From NCBI GenBank assembly GCA_965247015.1, contig CBDFGG010000001.1:124001-188000 (forward strand): a stretch of DNA of 64,000 bases, in the 5' to 3' direction. The notes beneath the pieces were generated by a model. It was given only the letters and a program-made list of their open reading frames with translations, searched no databases and was not told where the DNA came from. The translations under genes were made by a program, and so were the position numbers. The DNA comes from JAIXWP01 sp965247015. GTDB lineage: Bacteria; Bacteroidota; Bacteroidia; Flavobacteriales_D; Sanyastnellaceae. This document shows positions 1 through 8,297 of this stretch, piece after piece; positions within the stretch are counted from its first letter, which is position 1; every line of letters begins with the position of its first letter.

Positions 1-1273
1 ATACTGCATCAATCACGTGAACAACGCCATTGTCTGTGATGATATCTGCTACGATAACTTGTGCATCGTTGATAAATACGTTTCCGTTTGAAATTGTAAC
101 TGTAATTGACTGACCTTGCAAAGTAGCAACAATTTGCCCGTCTGAAAGATCTGTTGAAAGAGCAGTACCGCTCAATACGTGATAGAATAAAATTTGAGTT
201 AAGTCTCCTGTTGGATCTGCTAACAATTCATCAATAAGACCTGCAGGAAGTGCAGCGAATGCATCGTCAGTTGGAGCGAACAAAGTGTAAGGACCAGCAG
301 ATTGAAGTGTTTCAACCAAACCTGCTGCTTCAATAGCAGCTTGGAGTGTGTTATGTACATCGCTGTTTGCTACTACATCCCAAATAGTGTTTGAAGGAAA
401 CTCTGGAAGAAGAACTGCATCAATAACGTGCACTACTCCATTTGTAGCTTCGATATCAGCAACTATAACCTGTGCATTATTGATAAATACTTGGCCATTG
501 TCAATAGTAACTGTGATATCCTGACCGAGAGCGGTAGTAAAAACTTGACCGTTTTCTAGATCACCAGAAAATGCTACGGCACCAACAACGTGGTACAACA
601 AGATATCAGCTAAGTCTCCAGTTGGATCTGCCAATAATGTTTCAATTGTTCCCGCTGGGAGAGCATTGAATGCTTCATCTGTTGGTGCGAACAATGTGAA
701 AGGACCATCTCCGTCTAATACACCAGCTAATTCGGCAGCGTTGATTGCCGCTTCTAAAGTCTCGTGAACTGGACTCTCTACAACGATATCCCAAACAGAA
801 GCAGTAACAATTGCTGGAGGCAACAATACTGCATCAATAACGTGAACAACACCATTGCTTGCTGTGATATCAGCAACAGTTACCATTGCGTTGTTGATCA
901 TTACACCACCGCTAATCGTAACAGTTACATCTTGACCAAGCAAAGTAGTAATCATCTGACCATCGCTCAATGAAGATGATGGAGCATTTGCTGGTACTAC
1001 GTGGTAATAAAGAATGTCTGTTAACTGTCCACTTGGATCTGCTAATAAAGCATCAAGTGTTCCCGCTGGTAAAGCGTCAAAAGCAGCATCCGTTGGAGCG
1101 AATACTGTGAATGGACCAGGGCCAGATAAAGCACCTGCTAGATCAGCTTCGATTACTGCGGTCTCTAAAGTATTATGATCAGCGCTGCCAACAATAATGT
1201 CGACAACAGTCTGAGCATTCGCTTGAAAAACCATCGTAAGAGCTACTAGAAATGTAAAAATTGATTTCATCAT
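1..1273 (-). CDS. Fasciclin (FAS1) repeat surface protein, 3' end outside window
   Basis: This gene starts at the double ATG at 1273/1270 and runs off the left edge, so about 424 residues are visible. A signal peptide (MMKSIFTFLVALTMVFQANA) is followed by three consecutive FAS1 domains of about 130 residues. Each has the signatures FAPTDxAFxALPAG, ILxYHVV and the closing NGVVHVIDAVLLP. FAS1 domains are secreted or surface adhesion modules. The three copies are closely similar, which suggests recent internal duplication. The third copy is cut close to its end by the window edge, so further repeats or a T9SS sorting domain may follow. There is no neighbour on the same strand within the window. 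Confidence 0.9.
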   Translation of the reverse strand, partial: MMKSIFTFLVALTMVFQANAQTVVDIIVGSADHNTLETAVIEADLAGALSGPGPFTVFAPTDAAFDALPAGTLDALLADPSGQLTDILYYHVVPANAPSSSLSDGQMITTLLGQDVTVTISGGVMINNAMVTVADITASNGVVHVIDAVLLPPAIVTASVWDIVVESPVHETLEAAINAAELAGVLDGDGPFTLFAPTDEAFNALPAGTIETLLADPTGDLADILLYHVVGAVAFSGDLENGQVFTTALGQDITVTIDNGQVFINNAQVIVADIEATNGVVHVIDAVLLPEFPSNTIWDVVANSDVHNTLQAAIEAAGLVETLQSAGPYTLFAPTDDAFAALPAGLIDELLADPTGDLTQILFYHVLSGTALSTDLSDGQIVATLQGQSITVTISNGNVFINDAQVIVADIITDNGVVHVIDAV

Positions 1274-1592
1274 AGTTTAGATTTTTGATTAATAATGTGT
1301 GATAAGAAAACGTTTTGTGTAATGAATACAGGAGTAAAGCAATTTACCCTCGCTTTTGTTTAATCTTTTTAAAAATAAATTAAACAACATTATTTAACAA
1401 AAGCCATTACAAATCAATTACTATTTTGTATTTCAGTATAATAATTGTTTATAGCTTCCCTCATACCTCTTATATTCTGTTGAACAAGAAGTAGTTTTGT
1501 TGAAAACCTGTTGATTTCTCCGATTTCTCTTTTTACACTTGAAAAAAATTGCTAAATTGCCCATTGCTGCTGCAACCCCATTACATTTTAAT
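1274..1592. other. Divergent intergenic region with no gene
   Basis: This stretch of about 320 bases separates the fasciclin gene (leftward) from a secreted-protein gene (rightward). It is AT-rich. I find no convincing coding region or structured RNA in it. It contains a possible leftward promoter at 1370-1402. Nothing clear was found for the rightward gene. Confidence 0.6.
1370..1402 (-). promoter_or_regulatory. Possible promoter of the fasciclin gene
   Basis: On the minus strand TTTTG (1402-1398) is followed after 20 bases by TATTTTTA (1377-1370), close to the Bacteroidota consensus TTTG-N19-TAnnTTTG. The last base of the -7 element is A rather than G. The leader would be about 90 bases. 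The AT-rich setting makes a chance match possible. Confidence 0.3.
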
Positions 1593-2090
1593 ATGAAGCC
1601 AATCCTCACATTTTGTCTATTTATATGTTCCACAGTGGCTTACAGTCAAATAACCATTGCCCACTACCCTAAACAATTTTCTTGTGAGGTGGATGCCATA
1701 TCTGAAATTCAAGTTCCCGAAGCGAGTTCTTCTTGTGGAGAAGTAAAAATGACATTCGATGATCAAATATTTTCTGGAGGATGTCTAGGCACTTTGGTGA
1801 GAACCTACAAATACACCGATGCTTGCAAGAATGAAGCAAAGGCTGAACAATACATATTGCTCACAGATAAAATGGAACCTATTTTATATGGTGTTCCAAA
1901 AAACATCACCATCGGGACAAATGAAACTCCTCCTGACCCAGCACAATTGAGTTCTAGAGATAACAGCGGTCAAAATTTTGAAGTGACCATGACTGAAACA
2001 AAATTGAACAATCAAATAAGAAGAGAATGGTCATGCACCGATGCTTGCGGAAATACCGCAAAAGCAATGCAGATCATTACCATTCAATAG
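1593..2090 (+). CDS. Secreted protein with HYR-like C-terminal region
   Basis: The ATG at 1593 is chosen because it opens a clear signal peptide (MKPILTFCLFICSTVAYSQ). An in-frame TTG at 1539 would add 18 residues without signal character. The mature part is about 145 residues. It carries two cysteine-containing motifs, YTDACKNEAKA and CTDACGNTAKAMQIITIQ, typical of HYR/Ig-like beta-sandwich repeats in large Bacteroidota surface proteins. Here they occur in a small stand-alone protein with no recognisable sorting domain. No enzymatic motif is visible. It is followed 41 bases later by the oxygenase gene on the same strand. The function is unknown; a small secreted adhesion or binding module is an inference. 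Confidence 0.75.
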   Translation: MKPILTFCLFICSTVAYSQITIAHYPKQFSCEVDAISEIQVPEASSSCGEVKMTFDDQIFSGGCLGTLVRTYKYTDACKNEAKAEQYILLTDKMEPILYGVPKNITIGTNETPPDPAQLSSRDNSGQNFEVTMTETKLNNQIRREWSCTDACGNTAKAMQIITIQ

Positions 2091-2131
2091 TCGTGATTTA
2101 ATACATTTGAACCAAAGAAAAATACAACATC

Positions 2132-3091
2132 ATGAGTTTACATGAAATGGGGATTCCCAGCGTAGATCTAGCAGATTTCATCCATGGAGATGCTGCGAAA
2201 AAGGCTCAATTCGTTCAAGCATTGGGCGATGCTTATGAAACCATTGGTTTCGTAGCTGTTAAGAATCATCTCATCGATGAACCAACTGTCGACAAACTTT
2301 ACTCACAAGTTCAAAAATTCTTTGAACTTCCAGCTGATGTCAAAAAGAAATATGAAGTAGAAGGCCTTGCAGGACAGCGGGGCTATACAAGCTTCGGTAA
2401 AGAACATGCAAAAGGCAGTAATGCTGGTGACCTAAAAGAATTTTGGCACTTCGGACAATACGTTTCTGGCGATGATCCGATTAAAAAAGAATATCCCGAC
2501 AATGTTAGTGTGAGCGAACTTCCTGAGTTCAATGAAGTGGGTGAAAAAGCTTACAAGGCACTTGAAAATACTGGGAAGTATATGCTTCGTGCCATCGCTC
2601 TTTTCTTGGGATTGGAAGAAACATATTTTGATTCAAAAATTCATCACGGCAACAGTATCCTTCGTCCTATTCACTACCCACCTATTACAAGCGAGCCACA
2701 ATCAGCTGTAAGAGCGGGTCAGCACGAAGATATCAACTTGATCACTTTGCTCATCGGTGCTAGTGCAGATGGTCTTGAAGTACTGAACAAGAAAAATGAA
2801 TGGGTTGCTGTGACAGCACTTCCAGATCATATCGTTGTGAATGTTGGTGATATGCTTCAGCGTCATACCAATGGTCGATTGAAAAGTACCACTCACCGTG
2901 TTGTAAATCCTCCGCGTGAAAAATGGGGAACGCCACGCTACTCTATACCTTTCTTCTTGCACCCAAGAAGCGAAATGAGTTTGGAGTGTTTGCCTTCATG
3001 TATCCCCACCGGTACGGCAGCCCTCTGGCCTCCTATCACCGCTGGTGAATTCCTTGACGAACGCCTTGCAGAAATTGGATTGAAAAAATGA
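2132..3091 (+). CDS. 2-oxoglutarate/Fe(II) oxygenase, isopenicillin N synthase-like family
   Basis: The 319-residue protein has the standard length and layout of the family: an N-terminal DIOX_N-like region (about 1-125) and a C-terminal double-stranded beta-helix (about 170-290). The iron ligands H198, D200 (QHEDINLITLL) and H255 (STTHRVVNP) are present, as is the co-substrate-binding R269-x-S271 pair (PRYSIPFF). The family hydroxylates, desaturates or cyclises small molecules. The substrate cannot be told from sequence, and no beta-lactam genes are nearby, so the family name should not be read as a function. TACATTTG at 2102-2109 could be its promoter -7 element, but I see no good -33. Its stop overlaps the start of the next gene (ATGA). 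Confidence 0.88.
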   Translation: MSLHEMGIPSVDLADFIHGDAAKKAQFVQALGDAYETIGFVAVKNHLIDEPTVDKLYSQVQKFFELPADVKKKYEVEGLAGQRGYTSFGKEHAKGSNAGDLKEFWHFGQYVSGDDPIKKEYPDNVSVSELPEFNEVGEKAYKALENTGKYMLRAIALFLGLEETYFDSKIHHGNSILRPIHYPPITSEPQSAVRAGQHEDINLITLLIGASADGLEVLNKKNEWVAVTALPDHIVVNVGDMLQRHTNGRLKSTTHRVVNPPREKWGTPRYSIPFFLHPRSEMSLECLPSCIPTGTAALWPPITAGEFLDERLAEIGLKK

Positions 3092-3405
3092 AGACTCGAA
3101 TCACAGAAAAACATCTGAGATTTCGGTTAAGTCAAGAAGATATTTCAAAACTTGCATCAGAAAAAACCGTGGCTACCACCACGGTTTTTTCACCTTTGGC
3201 CCAATTGAGAATCGAAATTTCACTTTGGAATCTCGATACGCATTTAGCGACGTTTGAGCATAATTCAATCAAGCTTCAAGTGAGTGAAAACGCCTTTCAT
3301 CAATGGGCTTCCTCTAATGAAGAAGGTCTGTATTTTCAGCAAGAAGCAAGCGCTGTTAGCGTGCTCGACTTTGCTATCGAAAAAGATTTTCCTTGCAAAC
3401 ATTGA
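3088..3405 (+). CDS. Small conserved Bacteroidota protein (DUF7009-like)
   Basis: The 105-residue protein starts within the stop codon of the oxygenase gene (ATGA overlap), which implies translational coupling. The pattern MKTRITEKHLRFRLSQEDISKL at the start and an ending with a buried Cys (AIEKDFPCKH) resemble the small family I know as DUF7009; this is from memory, not a search. There is no signal peptide or catalytic motif. The gene ends 13 bases before moaA, so it appears to be part of a molybdenum-cofactor operon. Codons 25-35 encode a perfect 12-bp hairpin followed by six T, described separately, which could limit transcription into moaA-moeA. Confidence 0.75.
   Translation: MKTRITEKHLRFRLSQEDISKLASEKTVATTTVFSPLAQLRIEISLWNLDTHLATFEHNSIKLQVSENAFHQWASSNEEGLYFQQEASAVSVLDFAIEKDFPCKH
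3161..3190 (+). terminator. Intrinsic-terminator-like hairpin inside a coding region
   Basis: AAAAAACCGTGG (3161-3172), loop CTACCA, and CCACGGTTTTTT (3179-3190) form a perfect 12-bp stem with a six-base loop and a T6 end. This is a textbook intrinsic terminator. It lies 70 bases after the stop of the oxygenase gene, where that gene's terminator would be expected, yet it is inside the coding region of the 105-residue protein. It may act as an attenuator between the oxygenase and moaA-moeA. Translation of the small gene would be expected to disrupt it. Confidence 0.7.
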
Positions 3406-3418
3406 TAGCACTTACCAC

Positions 3419-4396
3419 ATGGCTTTAATAGATAATCACGGAAGAACTATTGATTACGCGCGCATCGCTGTGACCGATCAATGCAATCTTCGTTGTACCT
3501 ATTGTATGCCTGAACAAGGTTTGAATTGGTTGAAAAAAGATGAACTACTCACTCAAGATGAAATTCATAAACTCATTCAAAACCTCGCATTATTAGGTGT
3601 AAAAAAAATTCGGTTCACCGGTGGAGAACCCTTTCTCCGCAAGGATTTCTTAGATATTGTAAAAAATACAAAAAGTATCCAAGGCATCAGCGAGATCACC
3701 ATTACGACCAACGGAACTTATACAGAACCTTACATCCAAGAACTGGTTGATCTCGGAGTAAAAAGTATTAATCTTAGCGTTGATACCTTGGATCCTGTAC
3801 GATTCAAAAAAATGGCGCGAAGAGATTGGTTGCCGCAAGTACAGAGTACTTTTCATCGGCTTCTTGACTCTCCAATTCAGGTAAAATTGAATGCTGTAAT
3901 CATGGCCGGTCAAAATCAGGAAGACATCGAAGAGCTCTCCAAATTGGCAATTTCTCTTCCCGTGGATATTCGCTTTATTGAAGAAATGCCATTCAACGGA
4001 AGCGGCATCAATCAATCAAGGGTATCAGCAAAAGATATCGAGTCTAAATTATTTGAGCTATACCCTGCACTGTACAAGCTTCCTATGAAGCCTACAGCTA
4101 CATCACAGGAATATTCTCATGAAGATTTTATAGGTAAAATAGGAATCATAGCCGCATACTCGCGCACGTTTTGTGGCACTTGTAATCGTATTCGCATCAC
4201 TCCGAGTGGACACCTTAAAACATGCTTGTATGACAAATCAAACAATGGCTTGAAGCCTTTTTTAAATAACAATAGTTCAGATTTTATCATTCGTGAAAAA
4301 ATTATAGAAGCCGTTGGAGCTCGCTTTGCAAACGGCTTTGACGCTGAAAAACATCGTACCCCTATTCAAGAATCAATGGCAAGTATTGGAGGATAA
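3419..4396 (+). CDS. moaA: GTP 3',8-cyclase (molybdenum cofactor biosynthesis protein A)
   Basis: This radical SAM enzyme carries out the first step of molybdopterin synthesis, GTP to 3',8-cyclo-7,8-dihydro-GTP. The N-terminal cluster motif is C22-x3-C26-x2-C29 (DQCNLRCTYCMPEQG), followed by RFTGGEPFLR. The C-terminal second cluster shows FCGTCNRIRITPSGHLKTCL. The chain ends in Gly-Gly, as MoaA proteins require. At 325 residues it has the family length. The ATG at 3419 is chosen because it gives the usual N-terminus (MALIDNHGRTIDYARIAVTD); the open frame extends further upstream but over the preceding gene. It abuts moeA with no gap. Confidence 0.95.
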   Translation: MALIDNHGRTIDYARIAVTDQCNLRCTYCMPEQGLNWLKKDELLTQDEIHKLIQNLALLGVKKIRFTGGEPFLRKDFLDIVKNTKSIQGISEITITTNGTYTEPYIQELVDLGVKSINLSVDTLDPVRFKKMARRDWLPQVQSTFHRLLDSPIQVKLNAVIMAGQNQEDIEELSKLAISLPVDIRFIEEMPFNGSGINQSRVSAKDIESKLFELYPALYKLPMKPTATSQEYSHEDFIGKIGIIAAYSRTFCGTCNRIRITPSGHLKTCLYDKSNNGLKPFLNNNSSDFIIREKIIEAVGARFANGFDAEKHRTPIQESMASIGG

Positions 4397-5611
4397 ATGA
4401 TCACGGTCGCTCAAGCAACACAAATATTACAAGAGCATCTTGCTGATTGGGGAACGGAGCAAGTAACGTTGCATCAAGCCACAGGTCGTGTGCTTGCAGA
4501 AACCTTAGTTGCAGACTCCGACCTTCCACCCTTTCATCGCGTGATGATGGATGGAATTGCTATTCGTTGGATCGATCTCGCTGAACATACCTCTTTCAAA
4601 GTGATAGGTGTATGTAGCGCCGGACTGCAACAACAATTTTCTCCCGAAAAAGGTGAATGTGTAGAAATCATGACAGGTGCAGCGTTGCCTGAAAGCTTTG
4701 ATACCGTAGTGCCCTACGAACATATCACAATTGAAAATGGGATTGCAAAAATTGAAACCAACCCTTTAAAACAGTTCCAAAATATTCATTTAAAAGGTAC
4801 CGATTTTAAGAGTGGAACAACACTGACTATTGCAAATCGAACCATCAATGCAGCAGTGATTGGTATTGCAGCGTCCATCGGAAAAGAAGCTTTGTTGGTA
4901 AAAAAAAATCCACGAATCATCATCATCTCAACAGGAGATGAATTGGTCACTATCGAAAAAACACCGCTGCCTGGTCAGATACGCCAGAGCAACGTTTGGG
5001 CGCTGCTTTCACTCTTGCAGTCAATAGGGCTCAACGCAGAAATAGCGCACCTTCCCGATGACTTAGATGCAGTGATAGCACAACTCACTTTACATCAAAA
5101 AAGCAACGACATCATCCTCATGAGCGGTGGTGTATCGAAAGGAAAATTTGATTACATCGTTAGAGCACTCGAGCATCTAAAATGTGATACATTGTTTCAT
5201 CGCATTTCGCAAAAGCCCGGAAAACCAATGCTTTTCGGAAAACTCCAGGATACTTTTATTTTCGGATTCCCCGGAAACCCAGTGTCAACGCTTGTTTGCG
5301 CATGTAAATATTTCATGCCGTGGCTACAGTCTACACTCGGAATGGCTGACACAACAATTCAAGCCGTGCTTCAAAGTGATGTGACAATAAAATCAAACTT
5401 AACTTTTTTCCTACCAGTGGTGCTTCAATTGAAAGATGGGCACTTGCTAGCAATTCCAGCTCCAAACAATGGTTCTGGTGACTTCGCCTCTTTGGCAGCT
5501 ATGGATGGTTGGATGGAAATACCTGAGAATAGCAAAGAAATAAAGAAGGGATTCATCGGTCATATCGTACCTCTGAATCCCTTGCAACAACATCAATACA
5601 CACCTTATTAA
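4397..5611 (+). CDS. moeA: Molybdopterin molybdenumtransferase
   Basis: The 404-residue protein inserts molybdate into adenylylated molybdopterin. Visible MoeA landmarks are the N-terminal region (RVLAETLVADSDLPPFHRVMMDG), EIMTGAALP, the MPT-binding MogA-like domain with ISTGDELV and MSGGVSKGKFD, then QKPGKPMLFG and GFPGNPVST. The C-terminal domain IV follows. It starts on the base after the moaA stop. A GGAGGA stretch just upstream comes from the Gly-Gly codons of MoaA and need not be a ribosome site. moaC, moaE, moaB/mog and mobA are not in this window. Confidence 0.95.
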   Translation: MITVAQATQILQEHLADWGTEQVTLHQATGRVLAETLVADSDLPPFHRVMMDGIAIRWIDLAEHTSFKVIGVCSAGLQQQFSPEKGECVEIMTGAALPESFDTVVPYEHITIENGIAKIETNPLKQFQNIHLKGTDFKSGTTLTIANRTINAAVIGIAASIGKEALLVKKNPRIIIISTGDELVTIEKTPLPGQIRQSNVWALLSLLQSIGLNAEIAHLPDDLDAVIAQLTLHQKSNDIILMSGGVSKGKFDYIVRALEHLKCDTLFHRISQKPGKPMLFGKLQDTFIFGFPGNPVSTLVCACKYFMPWLQSTLGMADTTIQAVLQSDVTIKSNLTFFLPVVLQLKDGHLLAIPAPNNGSGDFASLAAMDGWMEIPENSKEIKKGFIGHIVPLNPLQQHQYTPY

Positions 5612-5612
5612 T

Positions 5613-6104
5613 CTATTCTCTTTCGTGCGGAGGACGGCCTCCGTGTGGGGGCGGCGGACCAGGATGACCAGGACCTCCTCCTCTTTTATCTTTCAATTTT
5701 TCCATTAAAGTTCTTCGAAATTCCTCTTCTAATCGAGTGAGTTTACTCACACGTGCTGCACCGATGATTGGCATGCTATCCTTGAAAAATTTAGCATCTA
5801 ATTCGGCTTCATCCTTTCTGATTTTGGTCACAGCATCTATGGATTCAATCACTACTTTTTCATCAGCTGGGGCAGCCTCGGCCTTATCCACTGCGGCTTT
5901 CATTGCTTGGCGAAAATCTTTACGCTTGGCTTCGTACTGATCATATATTGGCCAAAATTGCTTTTCTTCATCAGGCGTCAAGGCCAATTGCTCTTTCACA
6001 AAATTCTTTCGAAGCTCCGACATTTTTTCCTGACCGCGCTGAGCACTTGCAACCAGCGTACTTTGGGCAAGAACAACAACAAGTATCCAAATCCAATTTT
6101 TCAT
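5613..6104 (-). CDS. Spy/CpxP-like periplasmic protein
   Basis: The chosen start at 6104 gives a signal peptide (MKNWIWILVVVLAQSTLVASA); an upstream in-frame ATG would overlap the previous gene and hide it. The mature protein of about 140 residues is helical and charged, and carries the LTPDEEKQFWPIYDQYEAK motif of the Spy/LTxxQ-like families common downstream of Bacteroidota ECF sigma factors. The tail is Gly/Pro/His-rich (GGGPGHPGPPPPHGGRPPHE), which could bind metal or be disordered. It is the third gene of a sigma, anti-sigma, Spy-like cassette and ends one base from the convergent moeA stop. A stress-sensing or chaperone role in the envelope is inferred from context. Confidence 0.75.
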   Translation of the reverse strand: MKNWIWILVVVLAQSTLVASAQRGQEKMSELRKNFVKEQLALTPDEEKQFWPIYDQYEAKRKDFRQAMKAAVDKAEAAPADEKVVIESIDAVTKIRKDEAELDAKFFKDSMPIIGAARVSKLTRLEEEFRRTLMEKLKDKRGGGPGHPGPPPPHGGRPPHERE

Positions 6105-6108
6105 ATTT

Positions 6109-6639
6109 CTATTGTATTTCAAATTCGTTATCTCCATTTTCAATAAGATACTCCATGATTTCCTCGTCTGATAGGTTATTCAGGAGTTGATCTACATTTT
6201 CTTTTTTCTCTTTAGGTAAAAGCTTTTGCGAAGGCACTATTGGCGGCGTTGGCTCTTTAATTAAGTCCTCGTGAAGACTATCGATTTCAGTACTGAAATA
6301 AAGGGCCAATTCTTCGTCAGACGCTTCCAACAATATTTCCTCTTCGTTCAATTCTGTTTCGTGAAGTAATTCAGCGAAGGTTTTTGTTTCCTCCATCTGT
6401 TGTGTTGGTGACGGCCAAAAAATCCATCCTGCCACCACTGCCGCCGCTACCGATCCCCAAACAGTCGCCCACATTACAATACTTCTTCCTTGCTTCTTTT
6501 GGGAAGTTTCAGCAAGAATGAGTTGCTTTTGCTTTTCAAAAAAAGCCTCATTTCCAAAATCTATCTTGGAAAATATCTCACCAGCTGATTGCTCAAAGTA
6601 ATCTTCTGGAATCTTAAATGGATTGTTTTTACCACTCAT
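6109..6639 (-). CDS. Probable membrane anti-sigma factor
   Basis: The 176-residue protein has a cytosolic N-terminal part with the motif NPFKIPEDYFEQ (residues 6-17), one transmembrane helix at about 53-76, and an acidic extracytoplasmic part rich in Glu. The IPEDYFE start is common in Bacteroidota proteins encoded right after ECF sigma genes. Its start overlaps the sigma factor gene by 11 bases and it precedes the Spy-like gene by 4 bases. No zinc-finger motif is present, so it is not a ZAS-type anti-sigma. Function is inferred from position and topology. Confidence 0.7.
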   Translation of the reverse strand: MSGKNNPFKIPEDYFEQSAGEIFSKIDFGNEAFFEKQKQLILAETSQKKQGRSIVMWATVWGSVAAAVVAGWIFWPSPTQQMEETKTFAELLHETELNEEEILLEASDEELALYFSTEIDSLHEDLIKEPTPPIVPSQKLLPKEKKENVDQLLNNLSDEEIMEYLIENGDNEFEIQ

Positions 6640-7177
6640 TATTTACCTTGATATAATTTTCAATCTTTGTAACAGCTATGTGGAATGACGCTTTTAACGC
6701 TCCCACGGAAGTGCCGGTTATTTGAGCAATTTCCTCGTATTTCTTTTCTTCGTAATACTTCATAATAAAAACAGCCTTCTGTTTTTCGGGCAAGGTTGCC
6801 AATGCTGTTTGAAGTTTCAACTCTATTTCATCACCATCAAACAACGCATCCTTTTGAAGAACCGATGGCAAGTGCTCTGCAAGTTCATCTAATGAAACAC
6901 CTGCTAGTCTTTTTCTTTTTTCAATAAAACTCAAACTCTCGTTGTATGCTATGCGATAGAGCCACGTGCTCAACTTAGCCTCTCCTCGAAATTGTTCTAA
7001 GGCTTTCCAAGCTTTGATAAAACAATTCTGTGTCACATCATCTGCATCGTCATGATCAAGTACCATTCTGCGCACATAATAATATATGGGCTTCTGATAA
7101 TCATTTAGCAATTGCTCGAATACCTTCTTCTTCTGAAGAGGATCTTTCAATGCTATTACTAATTCATGATCTGTCAT
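6629..7177 (-). CDS. ECF-type RNA polymerase sigma factor
   Basis: The 182-residue protein has sigma region 2 (about residues 20-90: YYVRRMVLDHDDADDVTQNCFIKAW, then STWLYRIAYN) and region 4 (about 125-175: LPEKQKAVFIMKYYEEKKYEEIA, TGTSVGALKASFHIA). Regions 1 and 3 are absent, as in ECF factors. It overlaps the putative anti-sigma gene by 11 bases, so the two are probably made together. It is transcribed divergently from pyrD across an 88-base gap. Confidence 0.92.
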   Translation of the reverse strand: MTDHELVIALKDPLQKKKVFEQLLNDYQKPIYYYVRRMVLDHDDADDVTQNCFIKAWKALEQFRGEAKLSTWLYRIAYNESLSFIEKRKRLAGVSLDELAEHLPSVLQKDALFDGDEIELKLQTALATLPEKQKAVFIMKYYEEKKYEEIAQITGTSVGALKASFHIAVTKIENYIKVNNEW

Positions 7178-7233
7178 TGTTGTTTAATTGACCGAGTTGC
7201 CACATTTAGGTTTAATACCCCGACTAAAATAAG

Positions 7234-7261
7234 TTTGATTTTTTTTACCGAAGTATATTTG
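7234..7261 (+). promoter_or_regulatory. Candidate pyrD promoter with ultra-short leader
   Basis: TTTG (7234-7237) and a perfect TATATTTG (7254-7261) are separated by 16 bases, shorter than the usual 19. The -7 element ends only four bases before the pyrD ATG at 7266. If it is used, the transcript would start at or next to the start codon. Confidence 0.4.
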
Positions 7262-7265
7262 TCGC

Positions 7266-8297
7266 ATGTACAAGAGCATACTCAAACCACTTTTCTTTTT
7301 GTCTTCCCCAGAAAAAGCGCATTACAGAGCGATGAATCTTTTGGGAGCTGTTCATCAAATCCCAGGCGGGAAAGGCATTCTGAGAGGATTATATCGTTTT
7401 GAGTCAAAGAAATTAGAGCGAACAGTTTTTGGACTCACCTTCAAAAACCCAGTTGGTCTTGCTGCTGGTTTTGATAAAGACGCTCGTTGGATCGATGCCT
7501 TGGACAGTCTTGGATTTGGTTTTATTGAGATCGGTACCGTGACACCCGTTGGTCAGCCAGGTAATGATCAGCCGCGATTATTTCGCTTACCTGAAGACGA
7601 GGCCCTCATCAATAGAATGGGTTTCAATAATGGTGGTGCAAAGGCTGCTGCAGAGCGCATCCGCAGAGCTTCTTCTTCCATTCTAATTGGAGGAAATATT
7701 GGAAAAAATAAAGTAACTCCCAACGATCAGGCAGTAGATGATTACGTGAAATGTTTTCATGATTTATTCGATGTAGTAGATTATTTCGTGGTAAATGTTT
7801 CATCACCAAATACACCCGGATTGCGCGAATTACAAGACAAAGCGCCATTACTACATATCCTCAATACGCTTCAAAACATCAATCGCGCAAAACCAAACCC
7901 AAAGCCGATTCTTCTGAAGATCGCACCAGACCTGACGGACAGTCAATTGGATGATATTGTTGCTATTGTTGATGAAAGTAAAATTGCTGGAGTGGTGGCA
8001 ACCAATACTACTATTGATCGATCGATGCTGCATACCAATGCTGCTGAAGTTGAAAAAATCGGTGCGGGCGGTTTGAGTGGAAAGCCTGTAAAATCAAGAT
8101 CTACAGAAGTCATTCGATACTTGCATCAAAAATCAAAAGGAAGTTTCCCAATAATTGGTGTTGGCGGAATATTCACTGCTGAAGATGCTAAGGAGAAATT
8201 AGATGCGGGTGCAGCGTTGGTGCAAGTCTACACTGGCTTCATATATGAAGGTCCGTCCATTGCAAAAAACATCAACAAAGGACTGGCTCAATTATAA
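7266..8297 (+). CDS. pyrD: Quinone-dependent dihydroorotate dehydrogenase (class 2)
   Basis: This enzyme oxidises dihydroorotate to orotate in pyrimidine synthesis and passes electrons to quinone at the membrane. The 343-residue length and N-terminal amphipathic segment (residues 1-45) mark class 2. FMN and substrate motifs are NPVGLAAGFDKDA (61-73), GFNNGGA, and NVSSPNTPGLRELQ, where S180 is the expected catalytic base. The end has GVGGIFTAEDA and QVYTGFIYEGP. Electron transfer to menaquinone fits the men operon found further along this window. Its last 6 bases overlap the convergent rarA gene. Confidence 0.95.
   Translation: MYKSILKPLFFLSSPEKAHYRAMNLLGAVHQIPGGKGILRGLYRFESKKLERTVFGLTFKNPVGLAAGFDKDARWIDALDSLGFGFIEIGTVTPVGQPGNDQPRLFRLPEDEALINRMGFNNGGAKAAAERIRRASSSILIGGNIGKNKVTPNDQAVDDYVKCFHDLFDVVDYFVVNVSSPNTPGLRELQDKAPLLHILNTLQNINRAKPNPKPILLKIAPDLTDSQLDDIVAIVDESKIAGVVATNTTIDRSMLHTNAAEVEKIGAGGLSGKPVKSRSTEVIRYLHQKSKGSFPIIGVGGIFTAEDAKEKLDAGAALVQVYTGFIYEGPSIAKNINKGLAQL

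Noticed and set aside
2132..3091. Beta-lactam (isopenicillin N) biosynthesis gene
   Set aside because: Only the oxygenase superfamily fold is supported; no ACV synthetase or other antibiotic genes are present.
4385..4396. GGAGGA before moeA as a Shine-Dalgarno site
   Set aside because: These bases are the Gly-Gly codons that MoaA needs at its C-terminus, and the spacing to ATG is too short for a good site.
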